Shown in pieces: positions 13,501 to 29,730 of a stretch of 64,000 nucleotides of DNA (position 1 is its first letter; the number at the start of each line of letters is the position of its first letter). The stretch comes from Chrysomallon squamiferum (lineage: Eukaryota; Mollusca; Gastropoda; Neomphalida; Peltospiridae): NCBI GenBank assembly GCA_012295275.1, contig CM022665.1:4725167-4789166 (forward strand). Direction: 5' to 3'. Under the pieces are notes generated by a model, which searched no databases, was not told the origin of the DNA, and saw only the letters and a program-made list of their open reading frames with translations. Made by a program: the position numbers and the translations under genes.

Positions 13501-16500
13501 GAAACTTCCAGTACACAAAGAACAGAGCCAGCTAAACGACCAGGTGAGAATTTTAAATTTTACGAAAAGTATTGTTTAGAAAATCAATTAGTTTTTCACA
13601 GAAATAATTAGGGATAAGTACTTTTTTATTATTATTATTATTTTTTTTTTTTTTTCACAATGTTATATCAAGTACAAATATTTAGTTAAATCAGAGAATT
13701 AAAAAATAATCTAGAACTGCTTTTTAATATTTCATAACAGTTGTTTTTGATTCATACAAGTAGGTTGTATGGTATTTTCAACAACTGACTGAAATTTTTA
13801 CTATATACTTGACAATGAGGCACATCTATTCTGCCTTTATTTTAAGCTGGTCGAATTGGTAGTGGTAGATTTGACCGTGGTGAACGAGATGATCGCCACC
13901 GGGTTGATGGCCCAGCTCGGCAGAAAGGTATTGCCTGCCTTGCTTGCTGCCTTATTTTTCACCCCTGTAAATTTATGGTGTGCTGGTCTTTTCATTATAA
14001 TTGATTTTGCATATCATCCATGTCAGTTTGTGCTAACAGTTTTGAAACTGTTGAAGTTACCATTTTCATCCTGTGGCATGGTCATTTATGTCAAATTGTG
14101 CTAATAGTTTTTAAACCGTTACCAGTTTTCAAATCATCCAGAAGACATCTGATGTGTGTGTCATGTTTATTTATATTTGTTTTTGAATGTCTCGTGTGTT
14201 ATTTTGTTTGTGAGAAAGAAGTGAGGTTTAGCAGTTTTTACAGTATAGACATTGAAGCAATGTGTAGTTTAGACATAAAAAACTCTTTTTCTGCTATGTA
14301 TCAGTTTTTGATTTAAAAACTATATTAATACATATTATATACTAGTATATGTTTGACAGCCTGACAGTGTAACTGCTACTTCTTTACTTCACAAGCATTA
14401 CAATTCTAGGGTTGTTTTCCTTGAATGATAATCTTCAGAATAATCATGTATGAAAAACTTTCTACAATGTAAACAACATAAATATTACTTCATGTATATA
14501 AGTCCAAATTCTGAATATTCCTCTTTGTTCTTGTTTTAACAGTGTAAACACTAGGACATAAACAGTGTTCTAAATGATGTAATTTTTACATTATTATTTC
14601 AATCATGTACCCATCATAGGCATTTTGAAATTCTTTTCCAAGGAGTTAATGCGAAGTATGGCATGATTTGGTTTGTGCATTATTTCATAATACTTGTTTT
14701 GAAATAAACTAATCAGTTCATTCTCATTATTAATCATAATCATCCATTCTGCTTGTTTTTATCCAAGCTCCTCATTTTTTAGTTTGAATTTTTATTTTAT
14801 CATTTTTCTTATAGCTAAACATTTTAAATGTAGATAAAAGCATGATTAGTTTATTCTAGATAAATTACTAAACAATGAAGTAATTCATTTGATACATATA
14901 TAAACACATGAAAAGCATGCAAGATAGAATTGCTTTTTGCATGTACATCTGTCATAAATTATTTACAGCTTTTCTTTCTTTTCAAATAGACCAAATACAG
15001 AAGGTTAACCTGAACAAACTTTTGGTTATGGCAATCCTTATTTTATCGTATTTATTTTTATATTTTTTCTTGAAATATAATTTATATTTATTTGTTTTGA
15101 AGGTGACTCTTTTTACTTTATTTCAAAAATTTATAATCTTTTAAGTAACCTAAGAGAATAAAACTTGTTTATTGAAATTATGTTACATAATTAATGTTTT
15201 CTTTTCCTTCATTGTATTACTTTTTCTTTTTCCATGCAGTCATAAATGCCATATAAATTAGCTTGTTGTCAATATAAATAATTAATTTAGGATAATATGA
15301 GCATAAACAAAGTTTTATATATTTTCACTTGGGTTTAATGTTAAATAGATGGTTGAGTGTTGTACAATTTCATCATACTTTTAGGTGGCGTTAAACAAGA
15401 ACAAGATCAGCTTACACCAAAATCTGGTCGAGGTCGTGCAAGAGGTCGTGGACGAGGCAGAGGCCGAGGTTCACCCCGCCCACGAACATTTTCAGGTGGA
15501 GATGAAACACGCAAAGTGGAATGCCAGAAGGACTTACTGGTGGTAAAGATTGACAATTCTGGAAAAGAACAAGACCATTCAGTAGAAGTTGAATACTGGG
15601 ATGATGACCTTACAGAAATCAAGTCAGTAGGAAAGACACCTCCACCTGGACCCACACATGCTCCACCATCCCAGAAACAAACTACACAAGAAACAGATGC
15701 TGCAGGTAAACAATTCCAGGCTCCATCATCTTCCTCACTAGCTGTCAAGGATCAGTTTACTGCCTCTGTACATGACATGAGCAGGAAACCAGGAGAAAGG
15801 ACTGACAGTCAGAGTCAGAGTGCAGGAGATGAGAATGACCATGATGAATCATGGGAAGACTGTCCTGACAGTTCAGAATTTTATGGAACCACTGATGATG
15901 AAAGCAGGAGCCAGTCAAGTCACAAGGACTTTGACAAGGGTGAGAAAGGTAAAGACCATCATCTGAAATTAAAAACTAAACTGAATCCAGATGCTGCTGA
16001 GTTTCAGCCATCACCTCCTGATTCTAGTCTAAATGAATTTCTGCCAACATCTCCAGATTTCATGAAAACTCCTCCTGGCCATGTTAAGGTTATGGACTGG
16101 GTTTCAGAAGTCACAGATAATCTAAGTCCAACATCACCACCACCAATGGAAGGATACCATATCAGAAAAGAGGACTTTATTCAAAAGGACTCCCAAATGG
16201 CTTCATTTAATGCAGATGCATGTCAAGATGACTTGGCTGCAAAGAGCTCTTCTGCTGAAGAAGTTACAAAAGATATATCACAAACTTCTTCAAATGAACA
16301 GATAAACCATAAGAATTTGGAACATATAGATACAGTTTGTGAAGAAGAAGGTGATGAATTATTTGAAATAGCCCCTGAAGATGGAGAAGGCCCCAATGAT
16401 GAACCATCATTGAAGAGTGCAGAAGCACCTGAAACTTTTTCTAGTGCCAGTCCAGAAGTAGCACAAGATGTAAAGGTCCACACTGATGATGACAGTGAGA

Positions 16501-18226
16501 ATAATCCAGAACCTGTGGAAACTGATAATAGTGTAGAAGCCAGCAACTTGCCTGACCAATTGGTGCTTGATTCCAAACCATCTGACAAAGAAGTAGATAT
16601 TTCTTCTTTAGCCATTGAGACAGAAAATCAGACTGAAACAAAAGATGTTGAGGACAGCAAACCAGAACTAGATGAGGACAGCAAACCAGAACTAGATGAG
16701 GACACCAGTACGCCATCCATTGAGGAAATCAGTGTAAATGAAGTGCATGATGACAGTCATAAAAATGATGTAGATGAAGTAAATAAATCTGATTCAGAAG
16801 TTTCAGCTGACCTTCCAGAAGAGAGTCAAACTGAGGACTCTTCAGAAACAAGTGTAAAAGAGAGTGAAAGTGCATCAATACAAATGGTTCCTTCTCCCAG
16901 CCAATGTGAAACAGACCCTAATGTTAAATCTTCAGATCAAGGAAGAAAGTGAGACAGTCAGCACTCAAGATGTTATAAAAGATACATGTGAGAAAACTGA
17001 TGATCACCTGTCTGAACCAATTGTCCCTAGTGAACAAGCAGCTATAGACAGGGAAATTGAAGATAAAGCAGGTAAATCATGTGTCATATAAAGTTGTTTT
17101 GTCCTCACCATAAACTGCATTACATATCGTATATTTGTTATCTCGTATGTACTTCCCAGGAAGTTGTTACTTGATTATGTTTTACAATGCATTTTGTTTC
17201 AAACTGTGATTCTGATACTTCAAGCAGCTTGAATGTATTCATTTACAATGTACATATATACTGAATGGTAAATTAAAGAATGTAAATAGCATGATTGTCA
17301 TCAGATCTGAATTATCGACATAGTCAAATTTTTACATTCACTGCAGTTTTTGTTTTTTTACCTTATTTTATGTATGCAAGCTGTGTTCAAACCCTCTTAT
17401 ATGGAATGAATATATTACAGTTTATCCATGCATTTATAATTCATATCAACTAATAGCAAACTAATGAATTTTCAGATGAATCAGCCACAGAACAGAAGAG
17501 CTCAACAAAAGCTGAATCAGAAGGTGCTGACAAAGAGCCTTCTACTACTACTGAGGACAGATCTGCAGCAGAAAGTCCACTTGTAAGCATTGTTAGCCTA
17601 GACTGTCTGTCTGTCAGATTCAGACCCACTAATTCCACATTTTAAATCCATTGATGGTAAGTATGTATAGGGAATAAAAACAGGTGATGGAAGCTGGGTG
17701 GTGCTGGGGTAGAATTTTGTGTTTGTAGTTGGTGTTAACCCCACAGATGTAAGTAATTTTTATTTGTGTTGGATGAAATGGATTTGGCATGATAGAATCT
17801 GTACTTAGTGGCTGGTTTGTGGCTGGTAAGTAAACATTTAGATACATTCAGTTCAGACAAAATTAATGGTTTAATTATGTATATCTTAAAAATTGTTTTC
17901 TTTTAATTTTAGTGTGTGCTTGTGGACAACACATAAAAATAAATATATATATATATATTTTTTTTTTTTTCAACTCATTCACCTTTTAAATTTGAAAGTT
18001 ACTTTCTTCCCAAAATTTTAGTTAATATCTGTTAGTCTTATTTATTTGCATAGTAGCAATGTTTTTCAGTATTAATTATCGAACATTCTAAATATATTTT
18101 ATGTTTGCTTGTTTGTTTGTGATATGTTTTCAGTTGGGTACAAAATATAACACAGTATTGGATTTCACACAATTTCATAACATAATCAAATTCTATTTTT
18201 CTTTTTTCTTTTTTCAGTCTTCTTGA
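8298..18226 (+). CDS. CCDC9: CCDC9 (coiled-coil domain-containing protein 9) homologue, 13 coding exons
   Basis: Coding exons: 8298-8306, 8873-8986, 9435-9554, 10076-10150, 11272-11679, 12258-12434, 12808-12995, 13494-13543, 13847-13927, 15385-16853, 16936-17071, 17476-17582, 18218-18226; about 980 residues. Residues about 5-60 form the charged N-terminal coiled coil (KEEREALLNKKMEEIRKKN). Residues 315-358 carry the family's best-conserved block: MSLAMTGRERLEY, WKEERERID, then GEWRRAWDAEK. An RG/RGR-rich tract lies at about 420-440, followed by a long acidic Ser-rich region with VMDWVSEV, as in vertebrate CCDC9. Vertebrate CCDC9 is nuclear and reported to associate with the exon junction complex; RNA binding by the RG tract is inferred. 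The protein is longer than human CCDC9 because of the acidic tail. First and last coding exons have only 9 nt each. The 16853/16936 junction is uncertain: an 82-nt intron or a 1-nt insertion (see findings). Confidence 0.9.
10633..10797 (+). mobile_element. hAT relic (Zaphod/Charlie-like), internally deleted, in CCDC9 intron 4
   Basis: The left end CAGTGGATCTCAAAGTG, then GTGGTCC and a subterminal stretch with GTCAGTACTATTTTTG and TTTTTTGCCTTTATG, match what I recall of Zaphod/Charlie-type hAT termini. From about 10738 the sequence resembles the opposite end of such elements (AATAAAAGCTGTTTGGAG, GTCCTCAGTAATAA), so the transposase interior is deleted. The terminal CACTG-type inverted repeat on the right is not visible, so the copy is truncated and no 8-bp target duplication can be confirmed. 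Confidence 0.6.
16650..16697 (+). repeat. Perfect 24-bp tandem duplication inside CCDC9 exon 10
   Basis: Two identical 24-nt units, 16650-16673 and 16674-16697, encode EDSKPELD twice in the acidic region. The copies have no differences, so the duplication is recent or under conversion. It keeps the reading frame. Confidence 0.9.
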
Positions 18227-19538
18227 GCTGTTACCATGGCAATCAGAAAGAGGGTGGGCTTCCTGTGAACACTTTTTTCGACAAAACCCACTACCCAAAC
18301 ATCAGCATTCACACATCTCATGCTACATACTGAGCTGGTGTGCAGTTTAATTGTTTTCTTTGTTTTGATAATTATTGTCATAGGACATTAATGTTTCTGT
18401 TAGATCCAGTTAGTGCGTACAATGGCTGTTTTAATGCCATTCCCAGTCTTCTTTGCAATACACATTGACTATGCAGCATACCACTTGTTTTTTTCATTAT
18501 CATCACAATGCATTTTCATCGGTGAACACTCTGTTTAAATAGAGACTGTAAACATTATCATTTATTCCTTATACTTCGGTATATCAAGTGGACTTTTATA
18601 GGGCTTTGTTTCCATTTTCTTTATATTATTTTTTTCTTGATTTTGGGAATTATAAGAAATTTATGAAATTTAAATGGTATCAACTGGAGTGAATTTCTTT
18701 TTAACAAATAACTGGTCATGAATAAAATTTTCACTGAGATTGTTGACTGTATTTGGTTTACAGTAAAATGATCTTTTTACAATTTAATTAAATTTTCTGT
18801 AAATTTGTGTTTATTGTTTTGAGTGAAACACTATAGTATTAGTGTTACTCAAATGCTGTTTTATCGCTTTATGCAGTTTGTGGATTCTTTTTGTATACTT
18901 TTTTGCATTACGTTTTTATCCAGTTTTGTCTTTTTTTATAAATTTCAGTATTTTATTAAAATTGGTTGTCTCTTTGAATTCAGAGTTGGACTGGATTATT
19001 TTACAAGCATTTTTGAAATAATGCTGTCATATGCAGACTGAACAGAATGGAGACAAAATCTGGTGGGGAACTTTTTGTTAGACAATAATGTTTCATTTTA
19101 CAGTGACACACAATTTCAACCAAAATTAATAATTTAAAAAAAAAAAAAAAAAAAAAATTATTTTGTCTTCAAACTCTAAAAAAAGTTTCACTTGTAAAGA
19201 GATAAACATTATATGTCACATTTATTAATGTTTAAACAATTGGCTATTATCACTTTTTAAATTTTGAATGTTATTGACAAAGTCAGTAAATTGCTAGTGC
19301 CTTTAATGATGTTTTTAAGATTTGGTAGAAGAAGGCAAAGATATTTGGATTGTTCTTACTTAATATGTATTAGAAAAAAAATTATGCAAATTCTGCATAT
19401 TTTGCATGATTAGATGGCCTTTTTAAAATCCCTATTAACTGTACATATAATTATTAGGATAGGTAATTGTTACTGTATTTGCAATAATTGTCATAGAAGT
19501 GTTTTGAGTTTTTTTATGCTTGAGATTATGATGTTTTT

Positions 19539-19978
19539 GTGTGTATGCGTGTGTGTGTGTGTGTGTGTGTTTATATATATACATACATGCATACACATAT
19601 ATATGTATATGTGTGTGTGTGTGTATATAAATATACATATATGTGTGTATATATATATATATATAGCCTTTCTTTACAAAGGTTATTTCATGATCTTTGT
19701 TTTTGTTGTTTTTTTTTACTGGAAAAATGTACTGCTTTAACTTGTTAATTTTACTCCATTTCTTTTGTAACATTCTTTGTTTCTGTTTTCAAATTCTTTA
19801 CATTTGTATTTACATAAAACATGAAACATTTCCACCTGACACTGTTTTTCTAAAAATTAACAACAGTATAAACTTTTTAATATATGTAATTTTGTCAGTG
19901 TTACATATATAAATTCAGCATATGTTTTTAAGAATAAATTATTTTTATTTTTGTTATTTATTTATTTATTTATTTATT

Positions 19979-20013
<35 letters not shown>
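19539..20013 (+). repeat. GT/AT mixed array and (TTTA)n-T tract downstream of CCDC9
   Basis: Alternating GT and AT runs fill 19539-19664, and TTTA units leading into a 33-bp T run fill 19954-20013. Frames across 19414-19912 are translations of these. Confidence 0.9.
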
Positions 20014-20017
<4 letters not shown>

Positions 20018-21784
20018 ATCTCAAGTTTAAATAATTAACCTTCGGAGTAACAACTTTTTACTATTATTAATACCTTTTTTTCTTGATGTCTTAACATCAT
20101 GGAACATTACTTACCATTCAGTTATCTTAGAAAAAGCTATTGAGGCTTTACAGTAAATATATTGTGATACACAGTTCATCATTATTGTTATTTACATACA
20201 ATGAAATCATCTTCATATTTTAAGTTAATATGAACAAACATGCAATTGGTTTGTCCATGCATTTTCTTGTATCAGCAGTTGTGCTGGTAATTTTTACTTT
20301 ATTTTGCACAAATTATATATATATATATTTTAAATATATGTAAATAGAACAATAGAATTTGTTTTTCATGTAATGCTTTTTTCAACTAAAGCAGCTGGAG
20401 AATCATTTTAGTTTCAGTTAAAACTGATTTATTTCAGTTGTTTCAGAGCTGGCAGAATTTTTAAAATTCTAAATTTTTAAAAGAATTATATCTTTTTCTT
20501 TTTTTCAAAACTAATCATATGAATTAAATTACTCTTTGAAGTGGTTGGATAAATAACAGTTCAAATTTTTATGTATTGCCTTTGTTTTCATTTTCTTTTT
20601 ATTACGTGTTATTTATGTGTGAAATTTTGTTGTGCTTCAGGTTTTTGTTTTGTGAAAAGTAGTTTTTATTTCCTTTTCAGTTTTTATGCCAGATGAATAA
20701 AATTATTTTCTGGTGCATTAATTATAAATTCATTGTCTGTCACAAATATTAGTGGGTTTTTTCATTGTCTTCTTTTTTTTGGGGGGGGTGTTGTTTTTTG
20801 GTTTACATTTTTAATGTTTGTTTTTTTAAATTGTTATGAGATTCCGGTTTAATTAATGTAAACTGAAACCTTTGTTTAATTAATAGGTACAATTCTTTCT
20901 ATTCTAATGTGAATAACATATTGAATTTTTGTTAAAATGTTGATTAATAATAATAATGGTAACAACATATTAATTTATAAGTTTTCCAGGTTTGAGGTTA
21001 AGTATTTAAAAATATAATTGAAATATAAATTTTGATTAACTTCCCAATTGTATTTACTTTGCAGAACAGTCTGTTTTCTTTATTAGTATAAATATTTCTG
21101 GTGCTAAGAAGACTGTAAAAAAAAAAATTGTTTCTTGATTTATTTCATCAGTAGAAGTCTTGTATTTTCAGCCAGATGTTTTAACCTAGCATCTTAATTA
21201 TTAGATACTTAGTTTACTGACTGTCAGGGAATATTCTACAATCAGTATTGAATATATATAACCTGTATGTATTTTTGAAATAATTTATAAAAGGCTCACC
21301 GATGGCTGTTAACATTTTATGTATTGTAAATACATAATTGTAGATAATGTATCTGCAGCAAATTATTATAAACATAGAGTAAACTTTATAGTTTGTGAAA
21401 CAACTAATGTATCATGTATATTACAGAATACTGTATTTTTAGCTTTAAAAAGATAAAAAATAATAGATGCTTACTGTATAATTGTCATTTATAAATGGAT
21501 TTTATTGTGATGGGTTCTCAGCTATATTTTTTATTCTAAAACTAGTCAGAATTAAATGGTGGGATGAAAAAAAAAAAGTTTGATTTTGGAGTTTTGAAGT
21601 TTGTGTTTTAAGTTCAGAATTTTTCTTCAATGTTATTTTTATTATCAAAATAATTATCGTTATTGTTTTATTTTATTTTTTATTTAACTTTTTAATGCTG
21701 AAATAAGTATTGGAAATCCCTTAATTGAGGCAAAGTAATATGTATCATATCTTTTCTTCAAATAATTACAATGGTTTATTTTAT

Positions 21785-21800
21785 AATAAAAACAAATAAA
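21785..21800 (+). terminator. Tandem AATAAA poly(A) signals, candidate distal end of CCDC9
   Basis: Two AATAAA hexamers within 16 bp lie at the edge where CpG-poor DNA gives way to CpG-bearing DNA. Assignment to CCDC9 is inferred from that boundary. Confidence 0.3.
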
Positions 21801-21810
21801 AAGCTAAATT

Positions 21811-23060
21811 AATTTTGTTGTTTCTCATTATTTGTGTAACTATGATTCCCATTCATGATGATTGTATATATGTCAAACACTGCTTCTAAAACCATTATAG
21901 TTTTCAGTGGATCTACAAATACGTTATACCGTAACTAATACTTTCAGTGACTTTTATTATTGTTAAATTATTTCAAAGTTCCAGTATTTAGATCATATAT
22001 TATTTAAAATCCTTACAATATTTTAAAATGATACTTCATACTAAAAATGTACCTTGGGTGAAAAATCCGAAATGGCGTTGAGCTGTAATTCTTTTTATTG
22101 AATTTGTGTCATTTGAAAATTTATTGTGAACGATTTACTGGAAACAGCTAATGGGGCTATAATTTAGTAAAGTATTACATTTTATATTCTGCGCATATTG
22201 TGTGGCATGTATTTAGTTTTAACGCTGCTCATATATACAGGTATATTAATAATACAGTTTCAAGTACAATTTGGCCTCATGACAATGTGATCGTTGGGGC
22301 CGTCCATTAAGTGCCTTAGAGGGGAAAAACAAAGTCGGGGTTCACGAAAATAAGCATTTAAACACGAAATTAACTCGCCAAAATACATTTCAGTCCCAGA
22401 AAAAGCAAAAGAAATACATATTTTCTGTGATCATAATATCAGTAATGGTTTGTTGAGAATGATTTTTTTTAAATCTTTTTCCATCTTTTATTTAGTAATA
22501 TAGATTTCTGTCCATATTTCATGTTTTAATGCAGAATATTGATTTCATTCTCATTATCATGTGATCCATTTTCAAAACAATATGGACATAACTCTGATCG
22601 TCCTTAGTCGAGAGTCAAAAATTATTAAATCGATCTTATGTAAATTGCTCGAAGGTAGCATACGGTTCTGCATTAATATAGTGACTTACAAAGATTACTG
22701 TGAAAGGTATAATGTTAAATTTGTAACAGAACTGCCACAGTTTTGGTGATGGTCAAAACCGCCTTTAAAATATAGATAGATAGATTGAGAAATAAATAAA
22801 TAAATAAATAAATAAAAATGTCGTACTGCTTTATTAGCAGAGACTGATTACCAGATGCAAATGCAACAGTAATATCGAAATGCAGACCATATATTCGAGC
22901 ATTATTTCATTACTCCACGGGCACACTTTAAGATTTAGAAAAAGAAAAAATATATATTTTTTTTTTTTTAATTTTAAATTTTTTTTTTTTTTTTACTATA
23001 ATTTAAATTTAAAATTAAAATACAAATAAACAATTATTATTAATTAATTAATTGATAAAG

Positions 23061-23095
<35 letters not shown>

Positions 23096-24019
23096 TTTTA
23101 TTTATCTTACACAACAAGAAAGATGGATGAATCATATATTGTGATTTGATATATATCTCGGTTGTTGTCTAAACTCCTGCGTGTTTGCATTTAGAAAATA
23201 ACCAGGATACGCTGTGTTATAATAGACGACGCCCAAAATTATTAATGTACGTGTTTTGTAAATAACAATGTGCATGTTTATAATTAGATCATTGTTGAAA
23301 ATAAAACGTTTGACTTTCTTTTAGATGCATATACAGTTTTGTTTCTTTTTTAGTACAAAGGTTAAACGATATTTTTATTTTGCAATACTTAGGAAATTAA
23401 ATTATTCAGATAAAATAAAATGTTGGCTTAATGTTGCTCTTATTAATCGTTTTATTCAAATAATATTATAAGCAAAACTACGTAGGATATGGGCCTCATG
23501 TTGAATAAGACAGAATAATGTAACCTCTCCTTATTTATTATCATCATCATCATCATCATCATCATCAAGTGTTTAAAATAATTATTTTAATTACTACTAG
23601 AGGATATTTAAGAAAATTTCCCGTCCCTCCTGTTTGTCTTAACTGCTTCCTTGCATCACTCTTAACCTACACTCTCAAAGAGCAGACGGAAAAGAAGATA
23701 TAGAGAAACACGTAGACACACCCATTATTGTTCGGTCATTCGACGTAAATTAATGACGTTATCACCGGTGTGAATCGCAGCAGTTTAGTCCAGCTTGTGG
23801 TTTATTAACTGTGGTCAAAGTCGCTCATCTCAGCTGGATATTTAAACTGGTCGAATTTTTCACTAGAGGCGTCATGCCACATTTTCCCATTGATGTCATA
23901 CAACGTAAACTTGTGCGGTTTTTAAAACAAATGTTCTAATATATAAGTGTAGGTCTTCGAGTCTGTTGAGCATTAAATTTGTTAAATACTTATAGATACC
24001 TACCTAGTTTCTTATCGCA
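21811..24019. other. Intergenic region upstream of the double-YrdC gene
   Basis: No gene is recognised. A stretch near 22293-22320 with GGGGCCGTCCATTAAGTG resembles, from memory, dispersed DNA-transposon sequence of invertebrates. There are AT and T/A tracts at 22950-23000, (TTTA)n at 23057-23100, and (TCA)n at 23541-23568. The segment 23740-23900 is CpG-bearing, with TGACGTTATC at 23754-23763, and is the likely promoter region for the gene starting at 24020. Confidence 0.4.
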
Positions 24020-27860
<3,841 letters not shown>

Positions 27861-27955
27861 TGCAGAAACAGATACACCACAACAGCTATACCAAAATCCT
27901 TTTGATATATATGTGTATATATACTGAGCTGCGTAGAGAAGTTCATTATCACAGT

Positions 27956-27961
27956 AATAAA
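27956..27961 (+). terminator. Poly(A) signal AATAAA of the double-YrdC gene
   Basis: The first AATAAA downstream of the stop, 96 bp after TAA 27858-27860, implying a compact 3' UTR. Confidence 0.5.
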
Positions 27962-28780
27962 ATTAACTTGTTTTAAAAGTTTAATCGAAAGTGATAATGA
28001 ATAATTAAGATTATTTTTTCGTGATCAGATCTAATATTTCAGCACAGGTTTGGGCTTTCGACAAAAGGTTTTGTATGGTGGATACAACTTTCAAAATGAA
28101 CGATTTAACAATGGTCCACAAAAGTATGAGAAACACTTCACCGAACCACAGATAGCCGGTGACGTGAAAACTGTTCATATTTATAATTATGAAATATCTA
28201 TCATATTTTAATTAAACAAATCTTTATGAGGAACGAGGTTAGAAATAAAATAAATAATAATAATAAAATAAATAAATAAATAAAAAAAACCTATAGAAAA
28301 TATGTTTTTAAATAGCCTGTATAACAATACACAAAATTTAACTCCTAAAGACTGATAAATTTGATTCTCATGCTATTTTGACCATAAATTATGCATTTAT
28401 CGATATATGCTGATAAACAAGCGATGCTGTATTGTTGTTTTCTTTCTTTCTTATTGTTTTTTGTTTGTTGTTTTGTCACATGATAAAATAAATACGTTTT
28501 AATTTCATCATTTTAGTTGTTTTCTTGTTTTCAGCATACTGAATTTTTTATCTAATATATGTAATTAAAATATAATAAAATAATTAAAGAATAATGTCTG
28601 CCAAAGTGCCAGTAGTATTGATTTAATTTAGGTCCAGATTATAGAACAATTATCTAATCGAAATGAAGTTCTTATAAGACCAATATGAATTTTAAAAGTT
28701 ATTAAAAACCTACGAACTTTTATAAATAATAATTAAATAATCCTGATAAGTATATAGATTTTATAAATTTGTTCTCCAAC

Positions 28781-28829
<49 letters not shown>

Positions 28830-29725
28830 TCAAGTCTTATAAGATATAATTAATAATAATTTAATGTACACTACTTAAAATATCAAATGAAATTATGAAC
28901 TTTTCTTATGGTGTAAAAGGAATGATGCCATTCAACAAAAAATCTTACTATCACGTGGTCGTTCTTTCGCTTTATTTCGGGTACTTTCGGTTCTTTCCGG
29001 GAATAATATGGTTAAACATTATCCACGGATTGTGAATTTCGGTTTCTTAACTGCATCATGTGTAATGCAACTCAGTGACAGGAACATTATTGTTTAAAAT
29101 ACTCATGATGTCAGATATTGCAATCAGAAGCACCAAATATACTACACATCTGTGATAAATTTGGTGTCCACGTAATGTTTATTTCCGTAATTTCGTACCA
29201 CAGTCATTTGGTACTACAGAATCTTGTTACCTATCTTTTCCATACATTAAACAGATGATTTAATATATTTTCATCTCAACAGTATAATTATATTTCAGGA
29301 ATGTCTCCGTATGTTATCTATGTCTGTATGTATATACGCCTGTACTTCTGTTTAATTAATTTTAGTAATCACTGCGTATAAATTATTTAGTTTTTATTTA
29401 AATAACCTTAAACCTGTGTAACAAAATTTCTATCATCTATTTTCCCTGGGCCATGATTTTGTGTCTTTTTAGATTTGTTTTTAATTTGAAATAATAATAC
29501 ATAATGATACTCTATAACTGACCATAATTTTAAAATTTATTACTGATATTATTTATTTATTTATTTATTTATTTATTGTAAATAAATCCAGTATCACTTT
29601 TCTTTTCATTTTTGCTCTTAAATTTCTTGTTGTAATTGTAAAAAAGGTTCTTGTTACAAGTATTTCCTACATGTAAACAATGATTTATTATTATTATTAT
29701 TATTATTATATTAAATTTTTTACAG
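27962..29725. other. Intergenic region and putative DHX57 promoter
   Basis: No coding sequence is seen. The stretch holds (ATT)n at 28787-28829. A CpG-bearing block at about 28950-29050 contains a CACGTG E-box (28953-28958) and a TTCCGG ETS-like site near 28994, and is the likeliest DHX57 promoter. The first coding exon of DHX57 follows an acceptor (TTTTTTACAG, ending 29725), so at least one non-coding exon should lie in this region; I could not fix its donor with confidence. Confidence 0.35.
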
Positions 29726-29730
29726 TTGTA

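Larger units (their letters stand above)
18227..21810 (+). other. CCDC9: Probable long 3' UTR of CCDC9 (or 3' flank)
   Basis: No coding exon is seen. The stretch stays CpG-poor like the gene's introns until about 22.0 kb, where CpGs abruptly become common. Overlapping AATAAA signals at 21785-21790 and 21795-21800 are good candidates for the 3' end; earlier AATAAA at 18721 and 20695 could serve shorter isoforms. It contains a mixed GT/AT array at 19539-19664 and a (TTTA)n/T tract at 19954-20013. Confidence 0.35.

Noticed and set aside
13856-14316. Two plus frames of 82 and 98 codons
   Set aside because: Out-of-frame shadow of CCDC9 exon 9 continuing into the intron.
15407-16716. Minus-strand frames of 91-130 codons
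   Set aside because: Antisense shadows of the long CCDC9 exon 10.
19414-19912. Several frames on both strands with Cys-Val or Thr-His runs
   Set aside because: Translations of GT/AT microsatellite downstream of CCDC9.
22561-22749. 62-codon plus frame
   Set aside because: Length expected by chance in this composition; no motif, no splice context.
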